Shown here piece after piece: positions 26,198 through 34,853 of a stretch of 64,000 nt of DNA. The position numbers and the translations under genes were made by a program. Numbering within the stretch: the first letter of the stretch is position 1; each line of letters starts with the position of its first letter. Below the pieces are notes generated by a model. It was given only the letters and a program-made list of their open reading frames with translations, ran no database searches and was not told where the DNA came from. The DNA comes from Sporocytophaga sp. (GTDB lineage: Bacteria; Bacteroidota; Bacteroidia; Cytophagales; Cytophagaceae): the NCBI RefSeq assembly GCF_017745095.1, contig NZ_JAGHZZ010000060.1, positions 116,387 through 180,386 on the forward strand. The letters run 5' to 3'.

Positions 26198-28693
26198 GTG
26201 AGTCCAATTGATCTTCCGATTCAGGAAATTATTCCGGATATAAAAGATAAATTAAATCTTAATACTACCCTGATATTACAAGCTCCTCCAGGAGCAGGAA
26301 AGAGTACAGTTCTTCCGCTTGCTTTGTATAATGAACCTTGGCTCAACGGCAAAAAGATCCTTATGCTGGAGCCAAGAAAACTGGCTGCCAGGGCCGTAGC
26401 CGCGAGGATGGCTCAGCACTTAGATGAAGATGTTGGAAAAACGGTTGGATATCGTGTACGTTTTGACAATAAGGTAAGTAAAGACACAAGGATTGAAGTA
26501 CTTACAGAGGGAATTCTAACCAGAATGATTCAGCAGGACAATTCTCTTGAAAATGTAGGTCTTGTTATTTTCGACGAATTTCACGAAAGAAGCCTTCATG
26601 CAGACCTTGCCCTGGCACTTTGCAGAGAAGTACAGACTGTACTTAGAGAAGATCTGCGCATCTTGATCATGTCTGCGACATTAAATGGTGATCAGCTATC
26701 TTCTTTATTGGGCAAGGCTCCAATACTCTCCAGCAGTGGCAGGCAACACCCGGTTACAATTAATTATATTTCTCCTGATAATGACCTATCTATTCCTCAG
26801 CAGACATCAAAAGCCATAAAGAAAATATTATCGATTCATGACGATGGCGATGTACTTGTATTCTTGCCTGGGACAGGCGAAATACTTAAAACCTTAGACT
26901 CGCTAAGTGAAGATTTGAGAGGTATAAAAATATTGCCATTGTACGGTGACCTTCCTCTACAAAAGCAACAAGAAGCTTTATCTCCTGATTCCAATGGCTA
27001 TAGAAAAATAATACTGGCTACATCTATTGCAGAAACCAGCTTAACAATAGAAGGCATAAAAATCGTTGTAGATAGTGGATTTTCAAGGGCTCCCAAGTTT
27101 GATCCCAAAACCGGTTTAACCAAACTCGAAACAATACCAGTCACTAAAGATGCTGCCGAACAAAGAGCTGGAAGAGCCGGAAGACTTGGGCCGGGAATAT
27201 GTTATAGGCTATGGTCACAACCATCTCATCAATATCTTCAGGACCAGAGAACACCCGAAATCCTTGAAGCAGATTTAAGCCCCACCATGCTGGAACTGAT
27301 AAACTGGGGAGTAAGGGACATTAACAATCTTTCCTTCCTCACTGCTCCACCGCAGGGTTCCGTAAAGCAAGCCAAAGAGCTTTTAAAAAATATTGATGCA
27401 ATTGATGATCAGGAAAAGATCACTGAAAGAGGAAAAGAAATTATTAAATTACCAACTCATCCAAGAATTGCTCACCTTCTGATAGAAGGTAAACATAAAG
27501 GTCTCTTACCATTAGCTTCCGATCTTGCGGCCATTCTTGAAGAGAGGGATCCTTTGCGCAAAGAAGCTGGAAGCAACATGGTGATAAGAATAGAGGCTCT
27601 GAGAAGGTGGCGCAATAAGGAATATACAGATGCAGAAAAAAATGTCCTTGAAAGAATTGAACGTATAGCTTCTTCCTGGAGAAAAACATTTAATATCAAT
27701 GCTGACAACTCAGCTGTAGATGCAACTTCTGTTGGAGAACTGATAGCAGATGCATATCCTGAAAGAATTGCTATTAAAAAAGATTCCGCCAATAATTCCT
27801 ACAGACTGGCTAACGGAAGATCCGCAAGGCTTGGAGAATATGATCCTTTAAATACTGAAAACTGGCTTGCCATTGCACATCTCGATGCAGGTATCGGTGA
27901 AGGCAAAATTTTTCTTGCAGCACCAGTTAACCCTGACGATCTGGATCATCTTAAAAAGAACAAAAGAGCGGTAGGTTGGGATAAAAATAAGGGCATGATG
28001 ATCGCCCGAAATGAGATTAAGATTGGAGAAATTATAGTCAGCTCTAGTCCGCTTAAAAACATTCCTGATGAAGAACTATCTGAAATGTTAAGTTCCGTTA
28101 TCAAATCAGAAGGCAAAGATCTCCTTTCTTGGTCGGAAGAAACTGATGAATTAATGGCAAGGTTGTTGAGTCTTCACCTATGGAGGAATACAGAACCCTG
28201 GCCTGAAATGACCCGAAAGTACATTACAGATAATGCCGAAGAATGGATTGCTCCTTATCTTCAGAATCTCAGAAAAAAAGAAGATTTCAAAAAACTTGAT
28301 GTAAATGGAATCATTTCAGGAATAGTTCCCTGGGATCTGTTTCAAAAACTAGATCATCTCGCACCATCACATATCAAAGTACCCAGTGGCTCACTTATCA
28401 AACTTCAATACAAGGAAGATGGAGCACCACCAGTACTAGCAGTAAGACTTCAGGAAGTCTTTGGATTACTTGATTCCCCTGTGGTTAATGAAGGAAGAAA
28501 TAAAGTAATTCTGCATTTGTTATCTCCAGGATATAAGCCTGTTCAAATAACGCAGGATTTAAAAAGTTTCTGGCAAAACACTTATCAGGAAGTGAGGAAA
28601 GAACTAAGAATGAGATATCCAAAACATCACTGGCCTGAAGATCCCTGGACTGCTGAGGCTGTAAGGGGTGTTAAAAGAAGAGAACAAAAATAA
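26198..28693 (+). CDS. hrpB: ATP-dependent helicase HrpB
   Basis: An 831-residue DEAH/RHA helicase. Walker A is APPGAGKST (residues 29-37), motif II is FDEFHERS, and motif III is LIMSATLNG. Helicase C-terminal motifs follow (LATSIAETSLTIEGIKIVVD; AAEQRAGRAGRLGPG as motif VI). The C-terminal third is the HrpB-specific domain, ending KHHWPEDPWTAEAVRGVKRR, which is diagnostic. HrpB is widespread, but its cellular RNA substrate is unclear. The start is GTG at 26198, giving the family start (PIDLPIQEIIPDIKDKL). The small zinc-finger gene follows after 26 bp and is probably co-transcribed. Confidence 0.95.
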   Translation: MSPIDLPIQEIIPDIKDKLNLNTTLILQAPPGAGKSTVLPLALYNEPWLNGKKILMLEPRKLAARAVAARMAQHLDEDVGKTVGYRVRFDNKVSKDTRIEVLTEGILTRMIQQDNSLENVGLVIFDEFHERSLHADLALALCREVQTVLREDLRILIMSATLNGDQLSSLLGKAPILSSSGRQHPVTINYISPDNDLSIPQQTSKAIKKILSIHDDGDVLVFLPGTGEILKTLDSLSEDLRGIKILPLYGDLPLQKQQEALSPDSNGYRKIILATSIAETSLTIEGIKIVVDSGFSRAPKFDPKTGLTKLETIPVTKDAAEQRAGRAGRLGPGICYRLWSQPSHQYLQDQRTPEILEADLSPTMLELINWGVRDINNLSFLTAPPQGSVKQAKELLKNIDAIDDQEKITERGKEIIKLPTHPRIAHLLIEGKHKGLLPLASDLAAILEERDPLRKEAGSNMVIRIEALRRWRNKEYTDAEKNVLERIERIASSWRKTFNINADNSAVDATSVGELIADAYPERIAIKKDSANNSYRLANGRSARLGEYDPLNTENWLAIAHLDAGIGEGKIFLAAPVNPDDLDHLKKNKRAVGWDKNKGMMIARNEIKIGEIIVSSSPLKNIPDEELSEMLSSVIKSEGKDLLSWSEETDELMARLLSLHLWRNTEPWPEMTRKYITDNAEEWIAPYLQNLRKKEDFKKLDVNGIISGIVPWDLFQKLDHLAPSHIKVPSGSLIKLQYKEDGAPPVLAVRLQEVFGLLDSPVVNEGRNKVILHLLSPGYKPVQITQDLKSFWQNTYQEVRKELRMRYPKHHWPEDPWTAEAVRGVKRREQK

Positions 28694-28719
28694 AATATCC
28701 TTCGGAAGGAATTAAAACC

Positions 28720-28983
28720 ATGCAATGTATCAAATGTCAGAAAACCATTCCGGATCTGCGTCTGAAGGCTTTACCAAATGCCAAAACTTGCCTTGACTGT
28801 TCGGAAACAGCAAGAGTAGCTGGGTTTCCAATTGTTTCAGGTAAAACCACCTATTCTGAATTACAGATTGTTTCTACAGAAAAAGCAGAAGAGTTATATC
28901 AAAAACAGAACCGTACAGGAGGTGTTTCAGAAGGTGTTACATTTAAGGATAACTCTATACCTAAGCTGAGCAATCTCGAGTAA
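28720..28983 (+). CDS. DksA/TraR-type zinc finger protein
   Basis: An 87-residue protein with an N-terminal C4 zinc finger: Cys3, Cys6, Cys24 and Cys27, spaced with the sequence IPDLRLKALPNAKTC. This matches the DksA/TraR C-terminal zinc-finger signature, but the coiled-coil part of DksA is missing. The remaining 55 residues are polar and show no domain. It lies 26 bp after hrpB. DksA-like proteins act on RNA polymerase; for this short form such a role is only possible, not shown. Confidence 0.75.
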   Translation: MQCIKCQKTIPDLRLKALPNAKTCLDCSETARVAGFPIVSGKTTYSELQIVSTEKAEELYQKQNRTGGVSEGVTFKDNSIPKLSNLE

Positions 28984-29125
28984 ATTTAGTTTGTATCAGT
29001 CACAATAATTTTGGGGAACGCGTTTAAAAATTTTAAAGTATACAGATTTAGAAAAATATAATTTTACATTTTTTTGTATAGGGGTAATTACCGAATACGT
29101 TGTCATAGCTATAAATACATTTGCT

Positions 29126-29374
29126 ATGAGAAATATTAAAAAAACTGTTTATGGAATTCTTGACAAAGAAATTCTGATTCATTCAAAAAAAATTGACAGT
29201 ACTTCATCTTTTACAAAAGATCTGAAATTAACCATTATAGATTTTAATCTTTTGTTATTCAACGTAGAAAATATTTTTAAAATAGATATAGGGAATAATG
29301 AAATAACTCCGGAGTCTACAATTGACGATCTGATTTATTGCATTAACACCAAGGTAAATAATAATCAGGCATAG
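29126..29374 (+). CDS. Acyl-carrier-protein-like, no phosphopantetheine Ser
   Basis: An 82-residue protein with the four-helix layout of acyl carrier proteins: N-terminal helix (RNIKKTVYGILDKEIL), a middle segment LKLTIIDFNLLLFNVENIFK where ACP has LGADSLDTVELVMALEE, then IDIGNNEITPESTIDDLIYCI (compare the ACP end with a helix after T-V-G-D). The modified Ser of the DSL motif is missing; the position reads I-I-D-F. So it cannot carry a pantetheine arm in the usual way. It could be a degenerate ACP, a decoy or a partner-binding fold. It stands alone with its own terminator. The fold match is by eye. Confidence 0.5.
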   Translation: MRNIKKTVYGILDKEILIHSKKIDSTSSFTKDLKLTIIDFNLLLFNVENIFKIDIGNNEITPESTIDDLIYCINTKVNNNQA

Positions 29375-29379
29375 GGCCC

Positions 29380-29417
29380 AAAGTCCTGCCTGGTAATAAG
29401 CTAAGCAGGACTTTTTA
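29380..29417 (+). terminator. Rho-independent terminator
   Basis: Stem AAAGTCCTGC / GCAGGACTTT with a ~15-base loop, then TTTATTC. It lies 5 bp after the stop of the ACP-like gene. Confidence 0.82.
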
Positions 29418-29559
29418 TTCTTTTTTTGAGATAGGATTTGTACCTATTTTTGGTGAAATAATTTTAAAAAAGATTTAATTATTTTTTTGTAATTCAACAA
29501 CTATTGACTTTTTATATTCGATATAGGATTTATATAAACCATTATTTAGTCTTACTACC

Positions 29560-30501
29560 ATGATCTACGTTTTTATCATTTTCGCCATCCTGGTCCTCAT
29601 TATTTTGTTTAGTTCTTTTGTTACTGTAAAACAAGGAACAATAGGTGTAATCACTGTTTTCGGAAAATATCGCCGAATCATGTCTCCAGGATTAAACCTG
29701 AAAATCCCCTTGATTGAAACCATACACAATAGAGTATCTGTCCAGAACCATTCCGCAGAACTTGAGTTTCAAGCGACTACCATTGACCAGGCCAATGTTA
29801 ATTTTACTGCCATGTTACTATACTCAGTATTGGACCAGAAAGAAGAAACCATAAAAAATGTTGCTTTTAAATTTGTGGACCATACTAATTTCATGCAGGC
29901 ACTGATACGCACGGTAGAAGGTTCAATCAGAGGATTTGTAGCAACAAAAAAACAATCTGAAGTGCTTTCGCTCCGGAGAGAAATTGTAGAAGATGTAAAA
30001 GAACAGCTTGATGTAACCCTTGAAAGCTGGGGCTATCATTTGCTGGACCTTCAGATGAATGACATAACTTTTGATGAAGATATTATGAAATCCATGGCTC
30101 AGGTGGTTGCATCCAATAATCTTAAAGCAGCTGCTGAAAATGAGGGTCAGGCATTACTCATTACCAAAACAAAAGCAGCAGAAGCAGAAGGTAATGCTAT
30201 TAAAATTGCTGCAGAGGCAGAAAGGGAAGCATCAATGCTTCGCGGACAAGGAGTTGCCCTATTCAGACAAGAAGTAGCAAAAGGTATGACCCAGGCTGCC
30301 AAAGAAATGCAGGAAGCCAATCTTAACGCCTCACTCATTTTATTCTCGATGTGGACAGAAGCCGTAAAGCATTTTGCTGAACATGGTAAAGGAAATACAA
30401 TATTCCTTGATGGATCAACAGATAGCATGCAGAGAACTATGAAAGAACTGTTGGCAATTTCAATGGGTGATTTTAAAAATGGGAAAAATACGGATAATTA
30501 A
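29560..30501 (+). CDS. SPFH/band 7 (stomatin-like) membrane protein
   Basis: A 313-residue protein with one N-terminal membrane helix (IIFAILVLIILFSSFV), an SPFH/band 7 domain from about 25 to 190 (KQGTIGVITVFGKYRRIMSP and onward), and a long alpha-helical Ala/Glu-rich region 195-270 (TKAAEAEGNAIKIAAEAERE), as in stomatin, prohibitin and HflK/C homologues. Such proteins form ring-like oligomers on the inner membrane and scaffold proteases or other partners. No partner NfeD or protease gene is adjacent. A TATATTCG box lies at 29513, ~47 bp before the start. A strong terminator follows. Confidence 0.9.
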   Translation: MIYVFIIFAILVLIILFSSFVTVKQGTIGVITVFGKYRRIMSPGLNLKIPLIETIHNRVSVQNHSAELEFQATTIDQANVNFTAMLLYSVLDQKEETIKNVAFKFVDHTNFMQALIRTVEGSIRGFVATKKQSEVLSLRREIVEDVKEQLDVTLESWGYHLLDLQMNDITFDEDIMKSMAQVVASNNLKAAAENEGQALLITKTKAAEAEGNAIKIAAEAEREASMLRGQGVALFRQEVAKGMTQAAKEMQEANLNASLILFSMWTEAVKHFAEHGKGNTIFLDGSTDSMQRTMKELLAISMGDFKNGKNTDN

Positions 30502-30520
30502 ACCCTGAATTAAGCCCTTC

Positions 30521-30559
30521 AATAAAAAAAGCATAGGCTTAACCTATGCTTTTTTTATT
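30521..30559. terminator. Bidirectional terminator
   Basis: Long stem AATAAAAAAAGCATAGG / CCTATGCTTTTTTTATT with loop CTTAA, placed between the SPFH gene and the convergent aspartyl hydroxylase-like gene. Confidence 0.9.
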
Positions 30560-30595
30560 GAACTCTTTTTAAAACTGCTGGCTTATATCTAATTA

Positions 30596-31522
30596 CTAAA
30601 AGAAAATAAGATAAATAATAGAGCCGAAAAGAGCATATTTTACCCCATAATAAACAGTCTTGTTGTATGCCTTTATCTTTTTGCCAAGCAATCTTATCTG
30701 ATATAGATATTTGAATACTTTATTCAGATTTCCGGTTTTATCTTCTTCCTTATTCGGAGAAGCAGCGGAAGCCATAATAAACCAACCGAAGAAACTATTG
30801 AGCCACCTTCCGATTTTTAATTTCATCGGTCTTTCAATATCACAGAAAAATATCAATCTGTCTTTATCTGTAGCGTTTTCCGCATAATGAATATAGGTTT
30901 CATCAAATAAAACATCTTCACCATCTTTCCAGAAATAAGGCTGGCCATCCAGAACAAGTTCGCACTTAGGTGAATTAGGAGTAATCAGGCCAAGGTGATA
31001 CCTCAGGGAGCCAGCATAAGGATCACGATGCTCAGGAAGTTTGCTACCGGCAGGCAACACCACGAACATTGCTGCCTTTATGGAAGGAATATTTTTTACC
31101 AACTCTACAGTTTTCGGACAACACTCCAAAGCAGAAGGGTGAAAATCATTATACCATTTCAGATAAAACCTCTTCCACCCTCTTCTGAAAAATGAATTAA
31201 AACCAATGTCATTGTATTTATCAGAGCCCTTGATCAATGCGCTTCTTTCAAGACTCAAAGCTTCATCCCTGATAGTTTCCCAATTATTTTTTAAAGTCTG
31301 TAAATCTGCATACTTAGAGACCTCCAGGTATGGCCGAGCCGGTGCTGAGGAAAACACGTACATCAGAAAATTTATTGGGGCCATAAAGGTGGAGTGGTCC
31401 AACAGCTGACGAAAGAAAGTATATCTGACCTTTCCTCGATAATGAATGTACATAGAAGAAAATATCAGAACCAACAGAAATACTACTTTTCCATTGAAGA
31501 TATATTGATACCAGTTTTCCAT
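30596..31522 (-). CDS. Aspartyl/asparaginyl beta-hydroxylase-like dioxygenase, membrane-anchored
   Basis: A 308-residue protein of the aspartyl/asparaginyl beta-hydroxylase family (Fe(II)/2-oxoglutarate dioxygenase). An N-terminal helix (GKVVFLLVLIFSSMYIHY) and a C-terminal hydrophobic segment (YYGVKYALFGSIIYLIFF) flank the catalytic domain. Iron ligands appear in LPEHRDPYAGSLRYHLGL (His-x-Asp type) and in DETYIHYAENATDKDRLIFF (His), matching the family. Family members hydroxylate Asp/Asn in proteins or lipid head groups; some bacterial homologues (LpxO-like) hydroxylate lipid A. The substrate here is unknown. A candidate small RNA and terminator lie upstream (31590-31745). Confidence 0.85.
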   Translation of the reverse strand: MENWYQYIFNGKVVFLLVLIFSSMYIHYRGKVRYTFFRQLLDHSTFMAPINFLMYVFSSAPARPYLEVSKYADLQTLKNNWETIRDEALSLERSALIKGSDKYNDIGFNSFFRRGWKRFYLKWYNDFHPSALECCPKTVELVKNIPSIKAAMFVVLPAGSKLPEHRDPYAGSLRYHLGLITPNSPKCELVLDGQPYFWKDGEDVLFDETYIHYAENATDKDRLIFFCDIERPMKLKIGRWLNSFFGWFIMASAASPNKEEDKTGNLNKVFKYLYQIRLLGKKIKAYNKTVYYGVKYALFGSIIYLIFF

Positions 31523-31589
31523 AAGACAAATGTTGTAGCTTCGTGATTAAAAATGATTTAGCTAAACAATTTTCCAGGAATAATGTTTA

Positions 31590-31621
31590 CAAAAAAAGCA
31601 GATAGCTCTCACCATCTGCTT
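31590..31621 (-). terminator. Rho-independent terminator, minus strand
   Basis: On the minus strand: stem AAGCAGAT / ATCTGCTT with 10-base loop, followed by seven T. It lies ~185 bp after the stop of the type B CTD gene and ~70 bp before the hydroxylase start, so it ends either the porP/sprF-CTD transcript or the candidate small RNA, or both. Confidence 0.85.
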
Positions 31622-31745
31622 CATTTCAACCAAAAAAATTTATAATTACAAAACATTCACCCAATCCAAGCCAAAGACCTTATACAAGAAAAAATTCACA
31701 ACTGTGATTGTATAAAAAATAAGTTCGCCGATTTAAGAATTAGGG
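31590..31745 (-). ncRNA. Candidate small RNA between CTD protein and hydroxylase
   Basis: A ~155-nt stretch bounded by a promoter-like element (31752-31790, minus strand) and a strong minus-strand terminator at 31590-31621. It has no convincing ORF (only 11- and 18-codon frames). It contains a nested inverted repeat: outer TATACAA (31681-31687) and TTGTATA (31708-31714), inner TCACA-AC-TGTGA (31696-31707), which suggests a structured RNA. The alternative is that this is simply the 3' UTR of the upstream operon. Transcription is not demonstrated. Confidence 0.4.
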
Positions 31746-31751
31746 CAAATA

Positions 31752-31790
31752 TGATCATTCTACAATCAGGTACATGGAATGTAACCCCTC
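31752..31790 (-). promoter_or_regulatory. Two-box element identical to that upstream of the ECF sigma gene
   Basis: Read on the minus strand: GAGGGGTTACA (31790-31780), 14-base spacer, TTGTAGAATGATCA (31765-31752). Both boxes and the spacer length are identical to 34854-34892, while the spacer sequence is different. Conserved boxes with a non-conserved spacer of fixed length are what a sigma-factor promoter looks like. Inferred to be recognised by the neighbouring ECF sigma factor. Confidence 0.6.
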
Positions 31791-31804
31791 TTTTATAATT
31801 TTTT

Positions 31805-33760
31805 TTATTTAATTACAGTAACTACTATTTTCTGATTTTCACCGCATACAATAATATAATCTCCCATTGGTACAACTTCCCCATTATTTCCGGTACCATC
31901 CCATTCAGCAGGAGTTGGAATAGTTTTAATAAGAAGCCCGCTCATATCATAAATCTTTGTCGTCCCCGGAAATCCGATAAAATAAGAAGGCTGGGATGTT
32001 CCGGTAAAGGCAAGTACCTTTTCCGGACAAGGTTCCGCTTTCTTTACTGTAATTATATTATTACTACTTAATGCTTTGCAACCCTGGGAATCTCTGATTT
32101 CAAAATTATAGTTACCTTCTTGCACATTATTAAATATTCCGTTAGGGCTATTACTCACGACAAATCCATCTTTTATCAGATCATAGGTATACGGAAAAGC
32201 TCCATAAAGCGAATCAGGATTAAGCTTAACACTTATATTTTCATTACAAGGAGGATTAATGATTTCAACAGAGATATTTCCTACCGAAAAGCCGTCCTTA
32301 AATTCCACCGCAATATCATCAGAGTTTGAGCATCCATTTTGGTCCTTAACTGTTAATGTGTATATCCCTGTAGCCTGAACTTTAATCGAATCTGCCTTTT
32401 CACCAGTACTCCAGGTATATGACACACCTGAAGTATTTGATTTAATTATAAATGAAGATGCACATACTATAGTATCAGAACCAAGATTTATAGCAGGCAT
32501 ATCAGCTGCCTTAGAAAAATCTACAGTAATACTATCAATGGATTTGCACCCATCACCATCAATTAGAGTAAGATAATACTTTCCTGACTTATTAACTTGA
32601 ATTGTTTGTGAATGATCACCTGTTTCCCATTGATATTTATAACCAGGAGGACCGCTCAGATTAAATGGAGATAGACACAAGACAGAGGTATCCTTTCCCA
32701 GATCAAATTGAACAGGTTTTTTCAATGTGATAAAAATAGAATCTAATACAGTACAAAATTCATTGCCCGTTTTTACTGTATACAATCCCGAAGTATCCAC
32801 TGTAATAGACTTTTCTTGATTACCTGTATTCCATTGATAAAAATAGCCATCCGGAGCATTTAAAGTAATGGTATTTGTACAAATAACTGTATCATTACCA
32901 AGTATCTTTTTAGGCAAAAGATTCACTACCATAGTGTCTTGGGACAAGCATCCCATTGTATCTATCATCTTCACCCAGTATTCACCAGGCTTGTTTATGT
33001 TAATAGATTGTGAAGAATCTCCGGTATTCCAGACATAGATATTAGATTCATTGAAATAGAATGCACCTATTTCGCCTGTCTCTTCACAAATAGTAGTATC
33101 ACTTGATTCAAGTAAATTTTTCCCTTCAGTTATCGTAATTGAAAAAGTATCATTTGCCAAACAGCTTTCTGTTACAGCTTTTACTTTATATTCACCAGGC
33201 CTGCTGTTTTCAGTATTGATGGTTCCTGTAAGAGAATCAATCGCTAAACCATACGGAGTGGAAGAAAAAGTAGGAGCTAAATTATCGATAATTATAGGAA
33301 ACAAGTCTTCTTTACTCCTGCAGCTAACAATCTGAGGATAAACAACTGAAGGAAGGGCTACTGTCAGAGAAGAGACGTCCAGATAAACCGGATTTCCAAA
33401 TGTAGATGAATTATATGAGCCCAATACCATATAGCAACCCATTTTAGGATTATAAACTCTAAACTGATATTCCTCTCCATTCAAAAAGCCATCATTATAA
33501 GCATCTTTACCATATACTCTAAGAACTGAGTCCCCAGGTACTCTGGCATATCCACCACATTTAAAAAAACCTGGGGACTTACTATAAAATGCACCGAGCA
33601 ATAAGGTATCTCCCTCATACAAAGATTGAGTTGTATTTATTTCAATATCTTCGAAAATAGTAGTCTCTTGTACCGCCGTCCATGGTAATTTCTGGCTGTA
33701 TCCTACTGTTGTCGCAAATAGTATGAGATAAATCAGTATTTTGAAGAATCCTTTACTCAT
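31805..33760 (-). CDS. Surface protein with Ig-like repeats, SprB-like repeat and T9SS type B domain
   Basis: 651 residues from the ATG at 33760, chosen because it starts a clear signal peptide (FFKILIYLILFATTVGYSQ); an upstream ATG at 33832 would bury it. The middle has four to five Ig/PKD-like repeats of about 80 residues, each with a pattern such as GSDTIVC, then YTWSTGEKADSIKV, then YTLTVKDQNGC. Next is an SprB-like repeat (YGAFPYTYDLIKDG, then FEIRDSQGCKA). The end, IYDMSGLLIKTI ... WDGTGNNGEVVPMGDYIIV, is a short type B (CHU_C) T9SS sorting domain. It is in an operon with the PorP/SprF gene upstream (58-bp gap). Type B cargo commonly needs a PorP/SprF partner, so the pair fits. Confidence 0.88.
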   Translation of the reverse strand: MSKGFFKILIYLILFATTVGYSQKLPWTAVQETTIFEDIEINTTQSLYEGDTLLLGAFYSKSPGFFKCGGYARVPGDSVLRVYGKDAYNDGFLNGEEYQFRVYNPKMGCYMVLGSYNSSTFGNPVYLDVSSLTVALPSVVYPQIVSCRSKEDLFPIIIDNLAPTFSSTPYGLAIDSLTGTINTENSRPGEYKVKAVTESCLANDTFSITITEGKNLLESSDTTICEETGEIGAFYFNESNIYVWNTGDSSQSININKPGEYWVKMIDTMGCLSQDTMVVNLLPKKILGNDTVICTNTITLNAPDGYFYQWNTGNQEKSITVDTSGLYTVKTGNEFCTVLDSIFITLKKPVQFDLGKDTSVLCLSPFNLSGPPGYKYQWETGDHSQTIQVNKSGKYYLTLIDGDGCKSIDSITVDFSKAADMPAINLGSDTIVCASSFIIKSNTSGVSYTWSTGEKADSIKVQATGIYTLTVKDQNGCSNSDDIAVEFKDGFSVGNISVEIINPPCNENISVKLNPDSLYGAFPYTYDLIKDGFVVSNSPNGIFNNVQEGNYNFEIRDSQGCKALSSNNIITVKKAEPCPEKVLAFTGTSQPSYFIGFPGTTKIYDMSGLLIKTIPTPAEWDGTGNNGEVVPMGDYIIVCGENQKIVVTVIK

Positions 33761-33818
33761 TCTTTTATCATTCTTCTGTGTATTCAATACTACAGTCAAG
33801 CCATCCGATTGTAACCCT

Positions 33819-34751
33819 TTATTCCGAGTCATCTTCCTCCAACTTGTCTGGACTTCTTTTCTCTTTTATATAGAAGCCCAGTCCGATCTCGTACGTACGC
33901 AGATTAAGTCTGGCATGGGTGCTATATACCTGATAAGAAAAAAAGATGTTTAATTTATTGTCATTCAGATAAATTCCTTCGAGGCCCGCGGTTAAAGCCA
34001 TGCCATTTTTATACTGATATACTGCTCCTGCAGAGAATAATCCGCCGAGGAGCGTACCAAAATATATCTGTGGGAAGGGTCTTTCGCTGTCATTTATCGG
34101 GTTGTTTACGTACCTGATCAGCAAAGCAGATTTTAATGAAATATAGTGATTTAAATGGAAAATTTTACCACAAACAACATTATAATGTCGTGAAAGCCTT
34201 GTCACCTCATTAATTGGTACCACTCTTCCATTAGTTAACTGATTTACTGAGGCTCCGCAAAAAAACTGGTCGTTATAAAGTAATATTCCTGCATTTCCAG
34301 TACTCGTCATGGAATTCGCACCCGCGGAAAGTTGTGTGGCCCCCACTGCATAATTGAATGCTCCCAACGCTAATCCTACTGAAAGATAATTTTTCTTACC
34401 AACAGGCATATGCCAGGCATAACTAACCATTACCTGATTTTTCTTGAAGTATTGGCCTTCTGAAATGCCAATAAAACTCAGACCTACATTGTGAATGCGA
34501 TCATACTTCTGGTAAAATTTAGCCTGAGCATTCAAATAATTCATATGATTGGTTATTCCTTCATAAGCATACCCTCTGTGACCAACATTAATATCATATT
34601 TAAAATTTTCAGAACTCCTTGCAGGATTTGTCAAAGAATAAAATTCACAGAATTGATAGAGTTGAACAGGAAGAAATCTGTTCTCAGCCTGCTGTGCAAT
34701 AGAATTTAAAGACCCAAAAGTTAAAAATAAAAATATTAGATAAATCCTCAT
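33819..34751 (-). CDS. PorP/SprF family outer-membrane protein
   Basis: A 310-residue outer-membrane beta-barrel of the PorP/SprF family, which tethers T9SS type B cargo to the surface. A signal peptide (YLIFLFLTFGSLNSIAQQ) precedes the family start, FYSLTNPARSSENFKYDINV. Further family features are HNVGLSFIGISEGQYFKK, then SYAWHMPVGKKNYLSVGL and a typical end VYSTHARLNLRTYEIGLGFY. Directly downstream lies its likely cargo, and divergently an ECF sigma factor with an anti-sigma factor. A GTTAC-N18-TAG element lies upstream (34808-34833). Confidence 0.9.
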   Translation of the reverse strand: MRIYLIFLFLTFGSLNSIAQQAENRFLPVQLYQFCEFYSLTNPARSSENFKYDINVGHRGYAYEGITNHMNYLNAQAKFYQKYDRIHNVGLSFIGISEGQYFKKNQVMVSYAWHMPVGKKNYLSVGLALGAFNYAVGATQLSAGANSMTSTGNAGILLYNDQFFCGASVNQLTNGRVVPINEVTRLSRHYNVVCGKIFHLNHYISLKSALLIRYVNNPINDSERPFPQIYFGTLLGGLFSAGAVYQYKNGMALTAGLEGIYLNDNKLNIFFSYQVYSTHARLNLRTYEIGLGFYIKEKRSPDKLEEDDSE

Positions 34752-34757
34752 TTAGCT

Positions 34758-34774
34758 AGTGCTTCCAAAGCACT
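34758..34774. promoter_or_regulatory. Short inverted repeat near the porP/sprF start
   Basis: AGTGCTT-CCA-AAGCACT, a 7-bp stem placed 7 bp upstream of the porP/sprF ATG, probably in its 5' UTR. It could be an operator or an RNA hairpin affecting translation. A wider CTAGT/ACTAG pair (34754-34782) surrounds it. Confidence 0.35.
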
Positions 34775-34807
34775 TTAAAACTAGTCAAACTTTATGAAAA
34801 TTTGTCA

Positions 34808-34833
34808 CTAAATTCAATAAAATGAGTGGTAAC
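34808..34833 (-). promoter_or_regulatory. GTTAC-N18-TAG element, candidate promoter of porP/sprF
   Basis: Minus strand GTTAC (34833-34829), 18 bases, then TAG (34810-34808). The same core GTTAC-N18-TAG is inside the two longer matching elements at 34854-34892 and 31752-31790. Located ~57 bp upstream of the porP/sprF ATG. The shorter match makes it weaker than the other two. Confidence 0.4.
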
Positions 34834-34853
34834 TTTTATAAAAAAATTCCACA

